A DNA stretch of 38,142 bases from an uncultured Bacilli bacterium (GTDB lineage Bacteria; Bacillota_I; Bacilli_A; RF39; UBA660), in NCBI GenBank assembly GCA_944359015.1, contig CALVSK010000005.1, positions 1 through 38,142 on the forward strand, written 5' to 3'. Positions 8,084 to 16,442 of the stretch are shown here, in pieces. A program made the translations under genes and the position numbers. Below the pieces are notes generated by a model. The model ran no database searches. It was not told the DNA's origin and was given only the letters and a program-made list of their open reading frames with translations. Numbering within the stretch: position 1 is the stretch's first letter; every line of letters starts with the position of its first letter.

Positions 8084-9823
8084 TTATTGAACTATTTTAT
8101 ATGTACCAAGTATATCTTTTTGAACTTGTAATAAATCTAAAGCATTGATTGTGCCATCTTCTGATGTATCTCCGGCTTCTTTATATACTCCACTTAAAGT
8201 ATATGTACCTAATATATATTTTTGGACTTGTAATAAATCTAAAGCATTTATTATTCCATCTCCTGATGTATCACCTTTAATTACTATTTGTAATGTTTCA
8301 CTTCCTGTTTTATTTGTAATTTTTACTTTCATACCAGTTGCTACTTTTCCACTAGTAATTTTATTACCATTCTTATCCATTATGTAAACATTATCATAAC
8401 CAGCAACAGATTCTAGCACACCTTTAACTGTTGAGATATCATTATCTACCGCTATTCCAAGAATATAACCGTTTTTATATTTATAACCACTTGATGTTAC
8501 TATAGTATTAATGGCTAAATCGCTTAAATTTGATTCAGGTTTTTCGCCCGTTCCACCACCACTGCTATTGTTTATAGTTGCATCCATTCCTGTATAAACT
8601 GGTATATAAAATACAAATGATTCATTTAATAAATTTGATTCACTATAAGATTTATAAGTAGATGATGATTCACTTGATGGCGCTGCTAAATTGGTTTGAA
8701 ATTGATGAATAAATTGATTACTTGCACTAGTTGGTACTACATTAAATTTTTGTAAATATGTAGTATATTGTCCTTTATTTATATAAGACGAAGATATAAA
8801 ATTTGCACCACCTTTTATTGCTTCGGTTAACCCATACCAGTTATTATCTTTAGCATATTTTAATCCACAATAAGTTACACCGTTTTCTGTAGCACACTCA
8901 TCACTAACTCCATAATTAAAAAAATTATAATATCCCTCAAAACCTGGATAGACTCCACTATATAAATTAAATAATGTCGTAGATGCTCCAAGTTCTTGCA
9001 ATGTTCTTGCTGCCAAAAATACTGGATTTGTATCAACTATTTTTCCAACATCATTAAAAATAATCGATAAATCATTATTTAAATTTAAATGATATTTATA
9101 AAATTCTGCTCCTTGTAATATTATTTTTATACTAGTTGGATAACTATTAGTTAAATTTGTGGAGTATTTTAAATATTCAAATTGAAATATGTATCTTTCA
9201 GACAAAAAATTTCTTGGGTCCATATAGTATGCTACCGCTTTTTGACTACCATTTTTCCAAGAACTGTCCCATCCATATGCATTATTACAAGTTCTATCCA
9301 TAAACTCTTCATTGCTCGTTTGAATATAACTTTTACCGCATACACTTTCTCTTTCTACTGCATAACTCCAGTCAACTTTTGTATCTAATGCAACAAATTG
9401 CCAATTTGGAAATTTTTCTTTTAAATTACATAATCCGCCCCAATAACTAGAAGGAAATCCTAAATTGCTCATCTCTATTTCACATGTAGTGGTTGGTGTA
9501 ACATCATCTGTACTATAACTTCTTATAACTTTAACATGGTCGCCGCAGACATAACCGACATCAACTCCATTATAATATATTTGATACCAATCACTATTAC
9601 ATCCATTATTTTGATTAGTATCAGGGTAAGTTCTATCCTCAACTAATAAATAGTATGACCCTAAATTAAGTGATGTTAATTTTTTATTTTGTGTTCCTGA
9701 GCCAGTTCTTACATTTGCACCTTGATCTAATATATAAGCTCTTGCTGTATAAGTAGATGCATATACGTTTTTAAAAAATAAAAAAGAAAATAAAATCATT
9801 ATAGTTAAAATAATTTTTTTCAT
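8084..9823 (-). CDS. Secreted SH3/glucosaminidase with C-terminal type I dockerin
   Basis: 579 residues: signal peptide 1-22; an SH3-like wall-binding domain at about 25-100; an N-acetylglucosaminidase domain of the GH73/LytG-like kind at about 190-365 (AVAYYMDPRNFL, ARTLQELGAS with a candidate catalytic Glu277, YGLTEAIKGGANFISSSYI); a Ser-rich linker; a small beta domain; and two dockerin repeats at about 517-579. Both dockerin loops have the calcium pattern GDTS-x-DG-x-IN-ALDLLQVQK. Predicted role: cleavage of peptidoglycan glycan strands while tethered to a cohesin. The next gene downstream encodes such a cohesin protein. It begins with ATG after AGGAGG and has a good promoter. Confidence 0.88.
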   Translation of the reverse strand: MKKIILTIMILFSFLFFKNVYASTYTARAYILDQGANVRTGSGTQNKKLTSLNLGSYYLLVEDRTYPDTNQNNGCNSDWYQIYYNGVDVGYVCGDHVKVIRSYSTDDVTPTTTCEIEMSNLGFPSSYWGGLCNLKEKFPNWQFVALDTKVDWSYAVERESVCGKSYIQTSNEEFMDRTCNNAYGWDSSWKNGSQKAVAYYMDPRNFLSERYIFQFEYLKYSTNLTNSYPTSIKIILQGAEFYKYHLNLNNDLSIIFNDVGKIVDTNPVFLAARTLQELGASTTLFNLYSGVYPGFEGYYNFFNYGVSDECATENGVTYCGLKYAKDNNWYGLTEAIKGGANFISSSYINKGQYTTYLQKFNVVPTSASNQFIHQFQTNLAAPSSESSSTYKSYSESNLLNESFVFYIPVYTGMDATINNSSGGGTGEKPESNLSDLAINTIVTSSGYKYKNGYILGIAVDNDISTVKGVLESVAGYDNVYIMDKNGNKITSGKVATGMKVKITNKTGSETLQIVIKGDTSGDGIINALDLLQVQKYILGTYTLSGVYKEAGDTSEDGTINALDLLQVQKDILGTYKIVQ

Positions 9824-9853
9824 ATATGCACCTCCTATTTTTATAACACAACT

Positions 9854-9882
9854 ATTATATCAAATTTGCTAAATTTTGACAA
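9854..9882 (-). promoter_or_regulatory. Sigma-A promoter of the dockerin/cohesin operon
   Basis: On the minus strand, -35 TTGTCA (9877-9882), exactly 17 bases, -10 TATAAT (9854-9859), 31 bases before the ATG. Confidence 0.75.
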
Positions 9883-9972
9883 ATAATTAACACTTTTAAA
9901 AGTAAACATATGTAAAATAACTGTTATTTTTACACTTTTTATAATATAATAGTTTTAACATGGTGGTTAGGT

Positions 9973-10380
9973 ATGGATAAAACATTTGATAAAATTGATA
10001 TTATTTATATTATTTTAATTTCTATTTATTTGTTTGCTCTTTTTTTTGGAATTATGTGGATAATTTTAAGTAAATTAGAAAATCGTAAAAAAGGAACAAA
10101 TAACAATGATAAAGGCAATTTATCCACAAATAAAATTAAAAATATAACAAATAAAAAAGAAGGAACACCAATAAAAAATAGCAAAAAAGATACCACTAAG
10201 AAAATTAATAGTGTATCAACTAATAAAAATAAAAATGATTATTCTAAGAAAAAAACTACGCAAAATAAACAAAATAAAAACAATTCTGCTAGTAAATCTA
10301 ATGGTTATAAAAGTCCTACAAAAAAAAGAACTACTAAAAAGAAAAAAAATAATAAAAATAATAAAGCACGAAAAAAATAA
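9973..10380 (+). CDS. Small membrane protein with Lys/Asn-rich tail, function unknown
   Basis: 135 residues. One membrane helix at about 10-33 (IIYIILISIYLFALFFGIMWIIL) is followed by a low-complexity basic tail of about 100 residues, almost all Lys, Asn, Thr and Ser. A TATAAT lies about 25 bases upstream of the ATG; the ribosome site (GGTTAGG) is weak. No family recognised. The tail would bind nucleic acid or wall polymers by charge. It converges on the retron reverse transcriptase, sharing the terminator region, so it is the nearest gene to the retron, but on the opposite strand and with its own promoter. Confidence 0.6.
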   Translation: MDKTFDKIDIIYIILISIYLFALFFGIMWIILSKLENRKKGTNNNDKGNLSTNKIKNITNKKEGTPIKNSKKDTTKKINSVSTNKNKNDYSKKKTTQNKQNKNNSASKSNGYKSPTKKRTTKKKKNNKNNKARKK

Positions 10381-10390
10381 GTGCTTTTTT
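10363..10390 (+). terminator. Terminator between the Lys-rich protein and the retron RT
   Basis: AAAGCAC / GTGCTTT stem at 10363-10387 followed by T's. Also palindromic for the opposite strand, where the U-run is weaker. Confidence 0.65.
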
Positions 10391-10391
10391 A

Positions 10392-11342
10392 TTAAAAGTC
10401 TTTTATCAAATTAAAAATATATTTTTTATAATTTTCAAATTCTTTTGTTCTATTTATTTGTAAAACAAATAAAATTCTTCCATGTAATTGTTTTAAATAG
10501 CTATCTTCTTTGCCAACATAATTGATTTTATTTAAATGATTATTTAAGCCATATTTTTTTATATAAAATACTTCTTGTCTTATCTTTTTTCGATATTTTA
10601 TATTAATTTGCATTTTTTTATTAACTGTTATTCCAGTTACATTTTGATTTTGAGATTGATTAATTACTTTTGTCTTTTCATTATTTAATTCTAAGCCAAT
10701 TTCATATAACATTTTTCTTACCTTTTTTATTATTTTTCTTACATTCAAATCTCCAGAAAATGTTAAGTCATCAGAATATCTTGTATAACTAACCTCTTTT
10801 TCTTTGCACCAATAACCTAATTCTTCATCAAAATCTTTTAAAACTAAATTTGATATATAAGATGATGTTGGAGCACCTTGGATTAAATGTTCATCATATG
10901 TACATAAATGAGTTAATAACATTCCTACAGATTTAGGAAAATATTCAATTGGAAAGCAACTTTTATATACATTAAAAAATGTTATATTATCAAAGAAGTT
11001 CTTTATGTCCAATTTTAAAATCTTTTTTTTATTTATATGTTCTATGGCATTGTCTTTTAATGATATATTCTTATGATATGCTTTTGCATATTTTGATATT
11101 TGTTTATTATTTAATATATTATTTAATATATTTTTTTGGATTTCTTTTAATATTTTATTTGGAGCATATATCTTTCTAAAACCACCATTTTTCTTTTTTA
11201 TTTTATATATTTTATAATTATTTTTTATATTATTACTTATAGAATATAAAGTATTAATATATTTTTTATTATTTTTACATTTGAATAATTTAAGAGATAG
11301 TAAAAATTCATTACATTCATCTTTACCAATGTATTTCCACAT
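10392..11342 (-). CDS. Retron-type reverse transcriptase
   Basis: 316 residues, the usual size for a retron RT, with no maturase or HNH extension. The NAxxH motif reads NAIEH (98-102); RT block A is KLDIKNFFDNI (110-120, Asp112); QGAPTSSYISN is at 155-165; the catalytic box is YSDD (189-192); and the retron-specific VTG is at 235-237 in NVTGITVNKK. Together NAxxH and VTG separate retrons from group II intron RTs. The start ATG has AGGAGG 7 bases upstream. Directly upstream on the same strand is a foldable msr-msd-like RNA with its own promoter. Expected role: reverse transcription of msd into a branched RNA-DNA, usually as the sensor of an anti-phage system. No effector gene is fused or co-transcribed. 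Confidence 0.92.
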   Translation of the reverse strand: MWKYIGKDECNEFLLSLKLFKCKNNKKYINTLYSISNNIKNNYKIYKIKKKNGGFRKIYAPNKILKEIQKNILNNILNNKQISKYAKAYHKNISLKDNAIEHINKKKILKLDIKNFFDNITFFNVYKSCFPIEYFPKSVGMLLTHLCTYDEHLIQGAPTSSYISNLVLKDFDEELGYWCKEKEVSYTRYSDDLTFSGDLNVRKIIKKVRKMLYEIGLELNNEKTKVINQSQNQNVTGITVNKKMQINIKYRKKIRQEVFYIKKYGLNNHLNKINYVGKEDSYLKQLHGRILFVLQINRTKEFENYKKYIFNLIKDF

Positions 11343-11358
11343 TTTACTACCTCCTAAA

Positions 11359-11517
11359 TGCAGTACTTTTCATATAGTAATATGGAAATGGACTTTAGCA
11401 AAGCGTGCTACACATAGTGTAGGGTAGTCCATTGAAATATTACTATTTAATATTCTTATATAATTTTGTCCCTTAACGAATCGTTAAAGTAGTTTTTTAC
11501 AAACTTACACTACTGCA
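11359..11517 (-). ncRNA. Retron msr-msd RNA
   Basis: Lies between the RT gene and a promoter, on the RT strand. Terminal repeats a1 TGCAGTA (11511-11517) and a2 TACTGCA (11359-11365) are perfectly complementary, as in retrons. The msr part has a short stem AGTTT/AAACT and an 8-bp hairpin at 11471-11489 (CTTTAACG / CGTTAAGG). The msd part is a long hairpin: outer arms ATAGTAATAT / ATATTACTAT (11437-11446 with 11374-11383), inner arms AATGGACT / AGTCCATT (11426-11433 with 11387-11394), tip hairpin CTACAC-TAT-GTGTAG (11408-11422), with an alternative tip stem at 11396-11410. The expected cDNA is roughly 75-85 nt. The branching G is not assigned with confidence. Confidence 0.82.
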
Positions 11518-11522
11518 ACTTT

Positions 11523-11551
11523 ATTTTAGCATAATTTCTAAATTAAAACAA
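11523..11551 (-). promoter_or_regulatory. Retron promoter (extended -10)
   Basis: On the minus strand, TTGTTT (11546-11551), 17 bases, TAAAAT (11523-11528) preceded by TGC (extended -10). Predicted transcript start near 11516 coincides with repeat a1. The -35 overlaps the U-run of the terminator of the upstream operon, so the retron is an independent unit. Confidence 0.65.
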
Positions 11552-11572
11552 AAAAAGCATTGCCTGCTTTTT
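11549..11572 (-). terminator. Terminator of the ltaS-LCP operon
   Basis: AAAAAGCA-GGCAA-TGCTTTTT perfect stem followed by T's, immediately after the LCP stop codon. Confidence 0.85.
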
Positions 11573-13497
11573 TAATTTAATAAATCTTCTAATATACCAT
11601 CTATTATTTCTTCTGAATCTTCACTTTCGTTTTCTTCTTCAACGATTTCTTGTTTGCTATTTACTACATATACTGTAAGTTCATTAACTGTCGATAAATG
11701 TACTCCAATTTGCACACTTTGATCACCGATTAACCCTACTGCTACATCAGCATTATAATGGTTATCTCCATAATCAACATATTCTATATTAAATGATATG
11801 CCATTTTTATTACAAAATTCTTCTGCTTCAGTCACTGTTTTACCAATAAAACTAGGCAATACTGTTGTTGATTGTTCTTTTCTTAAACCTTTTCCTGGAC
11901 TATAAACTTCATATGTTTCATTTACGGAAAAACTAAATGTTTTTATTATTTCTTCTTCCATTTCTCCTAAAGTTATTTTTAAAGCTTTTTTAATATCTTC
12001 TAAACTATCTACATAATAACCTTGAGCAGATGTTGTAGTTCCTGTTGTAGGTAAATAAACATTTAAACTATAAGTTTCTAAGTATGCCTTGTTTATACTT
12101 AATACATCTTCGCCAGTTAAAACATTTCCTACCATATTTTTTACTACATCATAACCAGATAACATTGTATTCATATCCATATTCGTTGCTATATTATTGC
12201 TTATTGCATTAAGGATTTTTTGAAAATCTTTTATGCTACTAAAACTTAATCCTTTTTTAGCTATTGCTTCGACAACTTGTTGTTGATGTCTAATCCTATC
12301 TAAATCACTACCTATATATAAATGTCTATTTCTAGCATATGCTAATGCTTCTTCACCATTTAAAGTTTGTAATCCTGGTTCTATACATACTAATTTGTTC
12401 CCAAATTCTCTATCTGAATTTTGTTCACACATCATACCGTCATATTTATCTGCATTGTATGTAGGAGCTTCTACATCTACTTCTATTCCGCCAAGAGCAT
12501 CAACTAATTCTACTACACCTTTAAAATTAATTTTTACATAATAGTCAATTCCTATGTCAAAGAAATTTTGTATTGTTTCGATAACACAACTTGTGCCATA
12601 TGCTGCTGAAGAATTTATTTTTGAATATGCATTATTCCTGCAAGCAATTGGTACATAAGTGTCCCTTGGTATACTAACCATTGTTGTTTTTAATGTGTCT
12701 GGATTAAATGTAACTACCATTAATGTATCCCCATTAAATGCTGCATTAGTATTTAAACCATTATCTTCTGAATCTACACCCAATAATAAAAATGTAAGTG
12801 GTTCATTAAATTTTTTGTTACTAGATAATGTTAAATCAGTATTATCTCTTTTTTCACTATATTTATATAATATTTTAGTATCTTCTTTTATATTTTGATA
12901 TTCTTCTTCATTACTAAATAAAGTAACGTAATTACTTGGTACAAATATTGCATCTATTTCTTTGTTATATAATTTTTGTAACAATATACTATAATCGCTG
13001 TAATCTTCTATGTTATTTACTAATTTTTCTTTGCTATATAATTTTTGAGCTAAATCATATCCTTCAATTTCATTTTCATCGTCAATCATACCAATTACTG
13101 AATCATTATCAAATTCTGTGTCTTTTAAAGATATTAAATATACAGTATATACTAGTTCATTTTCTTCTGTCATATTATTAAATGAATTATAAATTACATT
13201 TATGTAATATGTTGATACTGAAAATACTGTTATAAATAAAATTGAAATAATTGTTGTTATTATAAGTATTTTATACTTTCTTCGAAGCAAATTTATCAAA
13301 TTACTAAATATATATAATAATAAATACACTATAAAAAATATTATAAAAATAATTCTTAATATTGTTTCTATCCCTTTTAATGTTAGTATGCTTTTTATAA
13401 AGAAACTTAGACTTATAATGTATGCCAGTATTATTAAATAATAAGTATATCTAAATATTTTTTTTGATTTTTTTAATTTTTTTAACAACCTTCCCAT
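11572..13497 (-). CDS. LytR-CpsA-Psr (LCP) family wall-polymer ligase with PASTA-like domain
   Basis: 641 residues. Three membrane helices (about 16-37, 44-68, 75-98), an extracellular alpha/beta segment at about 115-225 resembling a periplasmic-binding fold (DAIFVPSNY), the LCP domain at about 232-415, and a PASTA-like repeat at about 545-613 (LPSFIGKTVTEAEEFCNKNGI). LCP hallmarks: NGDTLMVVTFNP, SIPRDTYV with Arg278, YARNRH (Arg389/391) and DLDRIRHQQQ. The family moves undecaprenyl-linked polymers (teichoic acid or capsule) onto peptidoglycan, outside the membrane. The start shares one base with the preceding stop (TAATG). The PASTA-like end suggests wall targeting. Confidence 0.9.
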   Translation of the reverse strand: MGRLLKKLKKSKKIFRYTYYLIILAYIISLSFFIKSILTLKGIETILRIIFIIFFIVYLLLYIFSNLINLLRRKYKILIITTIISILFITVFSVSTYYINVIYNSFNNMTEENELVYTVYLISLKDTEFDNDSVIGMIDDENEIEGYDLAQKLYSKEKLVNNIEDYSDYSILLQKLYNKEIDAIFVPSNYVTLFSNEEEYQNIKEDTKILYKYSEKRDNTDLTLSSNKKFNEPLTFLLLGVDSEDNGLNTNAAFNGDTLMVVTFNPDTLKTTMVSIPRDTYVPIACRNNAYSKINSSAAYGTSCVIETIQNFFDIGIDYYVKINFKGVVELVDALGGIEVDVEAPTYNADKYDGMMCEQNSDREFGNKLVCIEPGLQTLNGEEALAYARNRHLYIGSDLDRIRHQQQVVEAIAKKGLSFSSIKDFQKILNAISNNIATNMDMNTMLSGYDVVKNMVGNVLTGEDVLSINKAYLETYSLNVYLPTTGTTTSAQGYYVDSLEDIKKALKITLGEMEEEIIKTFSFSVNETYEVYSPGKGLRKEQSTTVLPSFIGKTVTEAEEFCNKNGISFNIEYVDYGDNHYNADVAVGLIGDQSVQIGVHLSTVNELTVYVVNSKQEIVEEENESEDSEEIIDGILEDLLN

Positions 13498-14135
13498 TAT
13501 TCTTCTAACTCTCCCGCAATATATTCTACTACATATAGTTTATTATCTTCTTTTATTAATTTTATTGTAGCGTAATCATCATATCCTAAATCTTTTTCAT
13601 ATTTCCAATTAATTTTTATAACGTATGCATCTACCATATTTTCATTCATTTCAAATACTTCTTCAGTTATGCTTTCTATATTTACACTGCTTACACAAGG
13701 TAATTCTTGTTTTCTTTTACCATTTGAATTATTAATTATACTTTTGTAAATCGTATCTTCTACATTTAATTTAAAATTATCTGCATTTTCTGTATAAACA
13801 TATTCTGTACTACCAACATCATATTTATTTATTTTGTTATTCATTGTAAATAAATCAATAACAAATAGTTTTGATATTGTTTTTGCATATTCTTCATAAT
13901 TTATTTCATCTTTTATTAATATATTCTTTAATTCTTCATATATCTCTTTCATTAGTTTACTATCTCTATCATCTAATGTATATCCATATTCATCTATACT
14001 ATCTACTACATTTATTTTTTCAACCTCTTTTTTTCCATTAAAAAGGATAAAAAAAGTAATAAATGCAACCATTATAATTAATATCGCTATTATTATTAAA
14101 GTTAACTTATACTTTTTTCTCATTTTATTCTCCAT
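13497..14135 (-). CDS. Membrane-anchored protein of unknown function in the ltaS-LCP operon
   Basis: 212 residues: a Lys-rich start, one membrane helix (about 10-31, LTLIIIAILIIMVAFITFFILF) and an extracytoplasmic domain of about 175 residues with mixed alpha/beta character (DSKLMKEIYEELKNIL, NWKYEKDLGYDDYATIKLIKEDNKLYVVEYI). No family recognised. It overlaps the ltaS-like gene by 11 bp at its start and the LCP gene by 1 bp at its end, so the three are surely co-translated. A role in wall or lipoteichoic polymer assembly follows from context only. Confidence 0.75.
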   Translation of the reverse strand: MENKMRKKYKLTLIIIAILIIMVAFITFFILFNGKKEVEKINVVDSIDEYGYTLDDRDSKLMKEIYEELKNILIKDEINYEEYAKTISKLFVIDLFTMNNKINKYDVGSTEYVYTENADNFKLNVEDTIYKSIINNSNGKRKQELPCVSSVNIESITEEVFEMNENMVDAYVIKINWKYEKDLGYDDYATIKLIKEDNKLYVVEYIAGELEE

Positions 14136-16143
14136 TCATATCAATTTCTTTTAATAAATCATATACAATTATAGAATTTGATATTTCTAATCTTGTTTCA
14201 CCAATTTCACTAATATTTTTTATGTAATCTTCATCAAAACTATCTTCTTTTAATACTTTGTATTCGCCAGTAGAATTATTATAGTATACTTTTTCTGTTA
14301 ATACATTTCCATTTGGGAAAACTATTAAATTTTCTTCTTTAACATCAAAAATATCTTCACCTACACTATATTTGCAGTCTATGTTAAACATGTTAAGAAT
14401 TGTTGGGGCTACATTATACATTCCTGTATAATATGATATTGTTCCCTTAAATACATCTTTTAATTCTTTATTTTTGGTCCAAATTATTAAAGGTGTTTTT
14501 TTATTTAACTCATGGGCATAATAATCATATTGAACATAATTTTCATCCCCTTCTTCATATAAATCTCCGGTTTCGGGATTTAAATTATATAAATAATTAA
14601 TTTCACTTCTTGATAATTTTGCATCATGGTCACCATAAAATACGAATACAGTATCATCAAACGCTGATGATGACTTTATATAGTTTATAAAGTCTCCTAG
14701 AGCCATATCCGCATAATTTGCGCTTTTTATATACTCACCTACTGCTGATGATGATAAATAATCTATATCTTTTACTTCTGTAAGTCCTGTATATTCATTA
14801 TATGTTGTAAAATGACTCGTTAAATCAAGTGTACTATATAAACTACCAATCGAAAATGGCGAATGATTAGATAATGTTATTATTGTACCCATGTAATTTT
14901 CATATGTACTTTCAAAATTTTCTAATATTGGTACTACTTGTTTAAAGAATAGTCTGTCATTTATACCTAAATTAATTACATCTTTTTCTTCATACGTATA
15001 TGTTTCTTCAAAATACATTCCTTCATAACCTAATGATGGATGTGCTTTGTTTCTATTCCACATGGATGCTAAATTTCCATGCATACTAAACGTATAGTAT
15101 CCATTGTTTTTTAAATATTTTGGAATAGTAAAATAATCTCTATCATAATAACTTACAAATACGGTTCCACTCGCTGCAGGCATTAATCCTGTTAATAATG
15201 TAAATTCTGTATCAGAACTTGTTCCTGTACTTACTTGTGGATAAAAATTTTCAAAAAACATTCCTTCACTTGCTAATGCATTTAAATTTGGTGTTACTTC
15301 TTGCCCATTAAATTCTAAATCCATTAAAAATGTTTGCATACTTTCCATGTGAACAAATATAATATTTTTGCCTTTTAATATTCCTGTATATTCATTGTCG
15401 TCATGTACTTCTTTATTATCAAAATATTGTCTAAATAAATCTAACGCTTCTTCATAACCAAATAAACTGCTTATTTGCGGAGTTAAAAATTGTACTAAAT
15501 CATTAAATTGGTACATAAGTATACCAAATCTTTCTACTATGTATATTCTATTCCATTGTTTGGCTAACCTACTATAATCAGTGCTTGTTGCAACACCAAA
15601 ACTATATCCTAAACATAATACTCCAATTAGAATAGTACTAACTACCATTTTTTTGCCTTTTTCTATTTTATCAATAAAATAATAGTATGTTGATGATAAT
15701 AATTTTTTGTGTATTACATAAAATATTATAGGTACTAATATGTACATTAAATCAACAAACCTTAATTTTTCAAATATTGAACCAGTTACTGTTTCTGCTT
15801 GACCTACTGTTGCTAATTCTCCGATTGAAGCAAACGATGTATAAAATGTATAATATATTGAACTAATTATATTTATAAGAGTAAATAATATTATCCATAT
15901 AAAATAGTATATAAATTGGTTTTTAGGTTTAACAAAGTACCCTAAACCACCAACTACTAATATTATTCCTAAATCTGTTATAAATGGTTTTAAACTAAAA
16001 AAAGAACCTATAGTAAACTTTCTTACTAACAATGTACCTATTATTGAAAGTATTACATAAGATAAAAATAAACGATTTGTTATTATGTATTCAACAATAT
16101 TTTTACGAATTGTTCTCAAACATTCAAATATTTTATTTTTCAT
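14125..16143 (-). CDS. Lipoteichoic-acid-synthase-like sulfatase-fold membrane enzyme
   Basis: 672 residues: five membrane helices in the first 185 residues, then an extracellular sulfatase-type domain. Metal and catalytic signatures: FVHMESMQ (Glu267), STGTSSDTEFTLLTG at 305-319, SMHGN and YGDHD. The family polymerises glycerol-phosphate from phosphatidylglycerol onto a lipid anchor. At the nucleophile site of LtaS (Thr in GKTSDAEF) this protein has GTSSDTEF, so a Ser aligns with the catalytic Thr, which is a tolerated variant in the wider family. First gene of a three-gene operon, with a consensus promoter and AGAAGGG before ATG. The paralogue type (LtaS, primase-like or another phosphotransferase) cannot be fixed from sequence alone. 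Confidence 0.88.
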   Translation of the reverse strand: MKNKIFECLRTIRKNIVEYIITNRLFLSYVILSIIGTLLVRKFTIGSFFSLKPFITDLGIILVVGGLGYFVKPKNQFIYYFIWIILFTLINIISSIYYTFYTSFASIGELATVGQAETVTGSIFEKLRFVDLMYILVPIIFYVIHKKLLSSTYYYFIDKIEKGKKMVVSTILIGVLCLGYSFGVATSTDYSRLAKQWNRIYIVERFGILMYQFNDLVQFLTPQISSLFGYEEALDLFRQYFDNKEVHDDNEYTGILKGKNIIFVHMESMQTFLMDLEFNGQEVTPNLNALASEGMFFENFYPQVSTGTSSDTEFTLLTGLMPAASGTVFVSYYDRDYFTIPKYLKNNGYYTFSMHGNLASMWNRNKAHPSLGYEGMYFEETYTYEEKDVINLGINDRLFFKQVVPILENFESTYENYMGTIITLSNHSPFSIGSLYSTLDLTSHFTTYNEYTGLTEVKDIDYLSSSAVGEYIKSANYADMALGDFINYIKSSSAFDDTVFVFYGDHDAKLSRSEINYLYNLNPETGDLYEEGDENYVQYDYYAHELNKKTPLIIWTKNKELKDVFKGTISYYTGMYNVAPTILNMFNIDCKYSVGEDIFDVKEENLIVFPNGNVLTEKVYYNNSTGEYKVLKEDSFDEDYIKNISEIGETRLEISNSIIVYDLLKEIDMNGE

Positions 16144-16164
16144 ATATTCCCTTCTTATTAAGTA

Positions 16165-16193
16165 ATTATATCAATAAATATTTTTTTTATCAA
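16165..16193 (-). promoter_or_regulatory. Sigma-A promoter of the ltaS-like operon
   Basis: On the minus strand, -35 TTGATA (16188-16193), 17 bases, -10 TATAAT (16165-16170). Confidence 0.75.
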
Positions 16194-16199
16194 TTAATG

Positions 16200-16228
16200 T
16201 TGCAAAAAAAATTTATTTTTGATACAAT
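16200..16228 (+). promoter_or_regulatory. Promoter of tRNA-Gly
   Basis: -35 TTGCAA (16200-16205), 17 bases, -10 TACAAT (16223-16228); the tRNA begins 9 bases after the -10. Confidence 0.75.
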
Positions 16229-16236
16229 TTATTTAC

Positions 16237-16311
16237 GCAGGTGTAGTACAATGGCTAGTATACGACCTTGCCAAGGTTGAGATGGGAGTTCGATCCTCCT
16301 CACTTGCTCCA
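16237..16311 (+). tRNA. tRNA-Gly (anticodon GCC)
   Basis: Complete cloverleaf of 75 nt. Acceptor GCAGGTG pairs with CACTTGC (one G-U), discriminator T, CCA encoded. The anticodon arm is CTTGCCAAG with GCC at its centre; the T-loop reads TTCGATC. It is followed by a terminator. A candidate mobile element starts just downstream, but no duplicated tRNA 3' end was seen. Confidence 0.95.
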
Positions 16312-16351
16312 TTGACGAATCTGTTCGAACTTTTCGGACTTTGATATATAG

Positions 16352-16377
16352 AAATCAATCGCGAGATTGATTTTTTT
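16352..16377 (+). terminator. Terminator of tRNA-Gly
   Basis: AAATCAATC-GCGA-GATTGATTT hairpin followed by T's. Confidence 0.8.
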
Positions 16378-16442
16378 GTGTCTCGAACTCCCCGTAGAGC
16401 TTGGAAATACAAAGAAATCATCCTAAAGAAAGGATGGTGTTT

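Noticed and set aside
10392-11342. Group II intron or DGR reverse transcriptase
   Set aside because: No maturase X or HNH region, no domain V-like RNA downstream, no template/variable repeat pair; NAxxH and VTG motifs and an upstream msr-msd point to a retron.
11396-11422. Hairpin in the msd as a transcription terminator
   Set aside because: No U-run follows; it is the tip of a longer nested stem upstream of the RT.
16237-16311. tRNA-Gly as the attachment site of the mobile element
   Set aside because: No repeat of the tRNA 3' end was seen to the right, and large serine recombinases seldom use tRNA genes; left open only as a neighbour relation.
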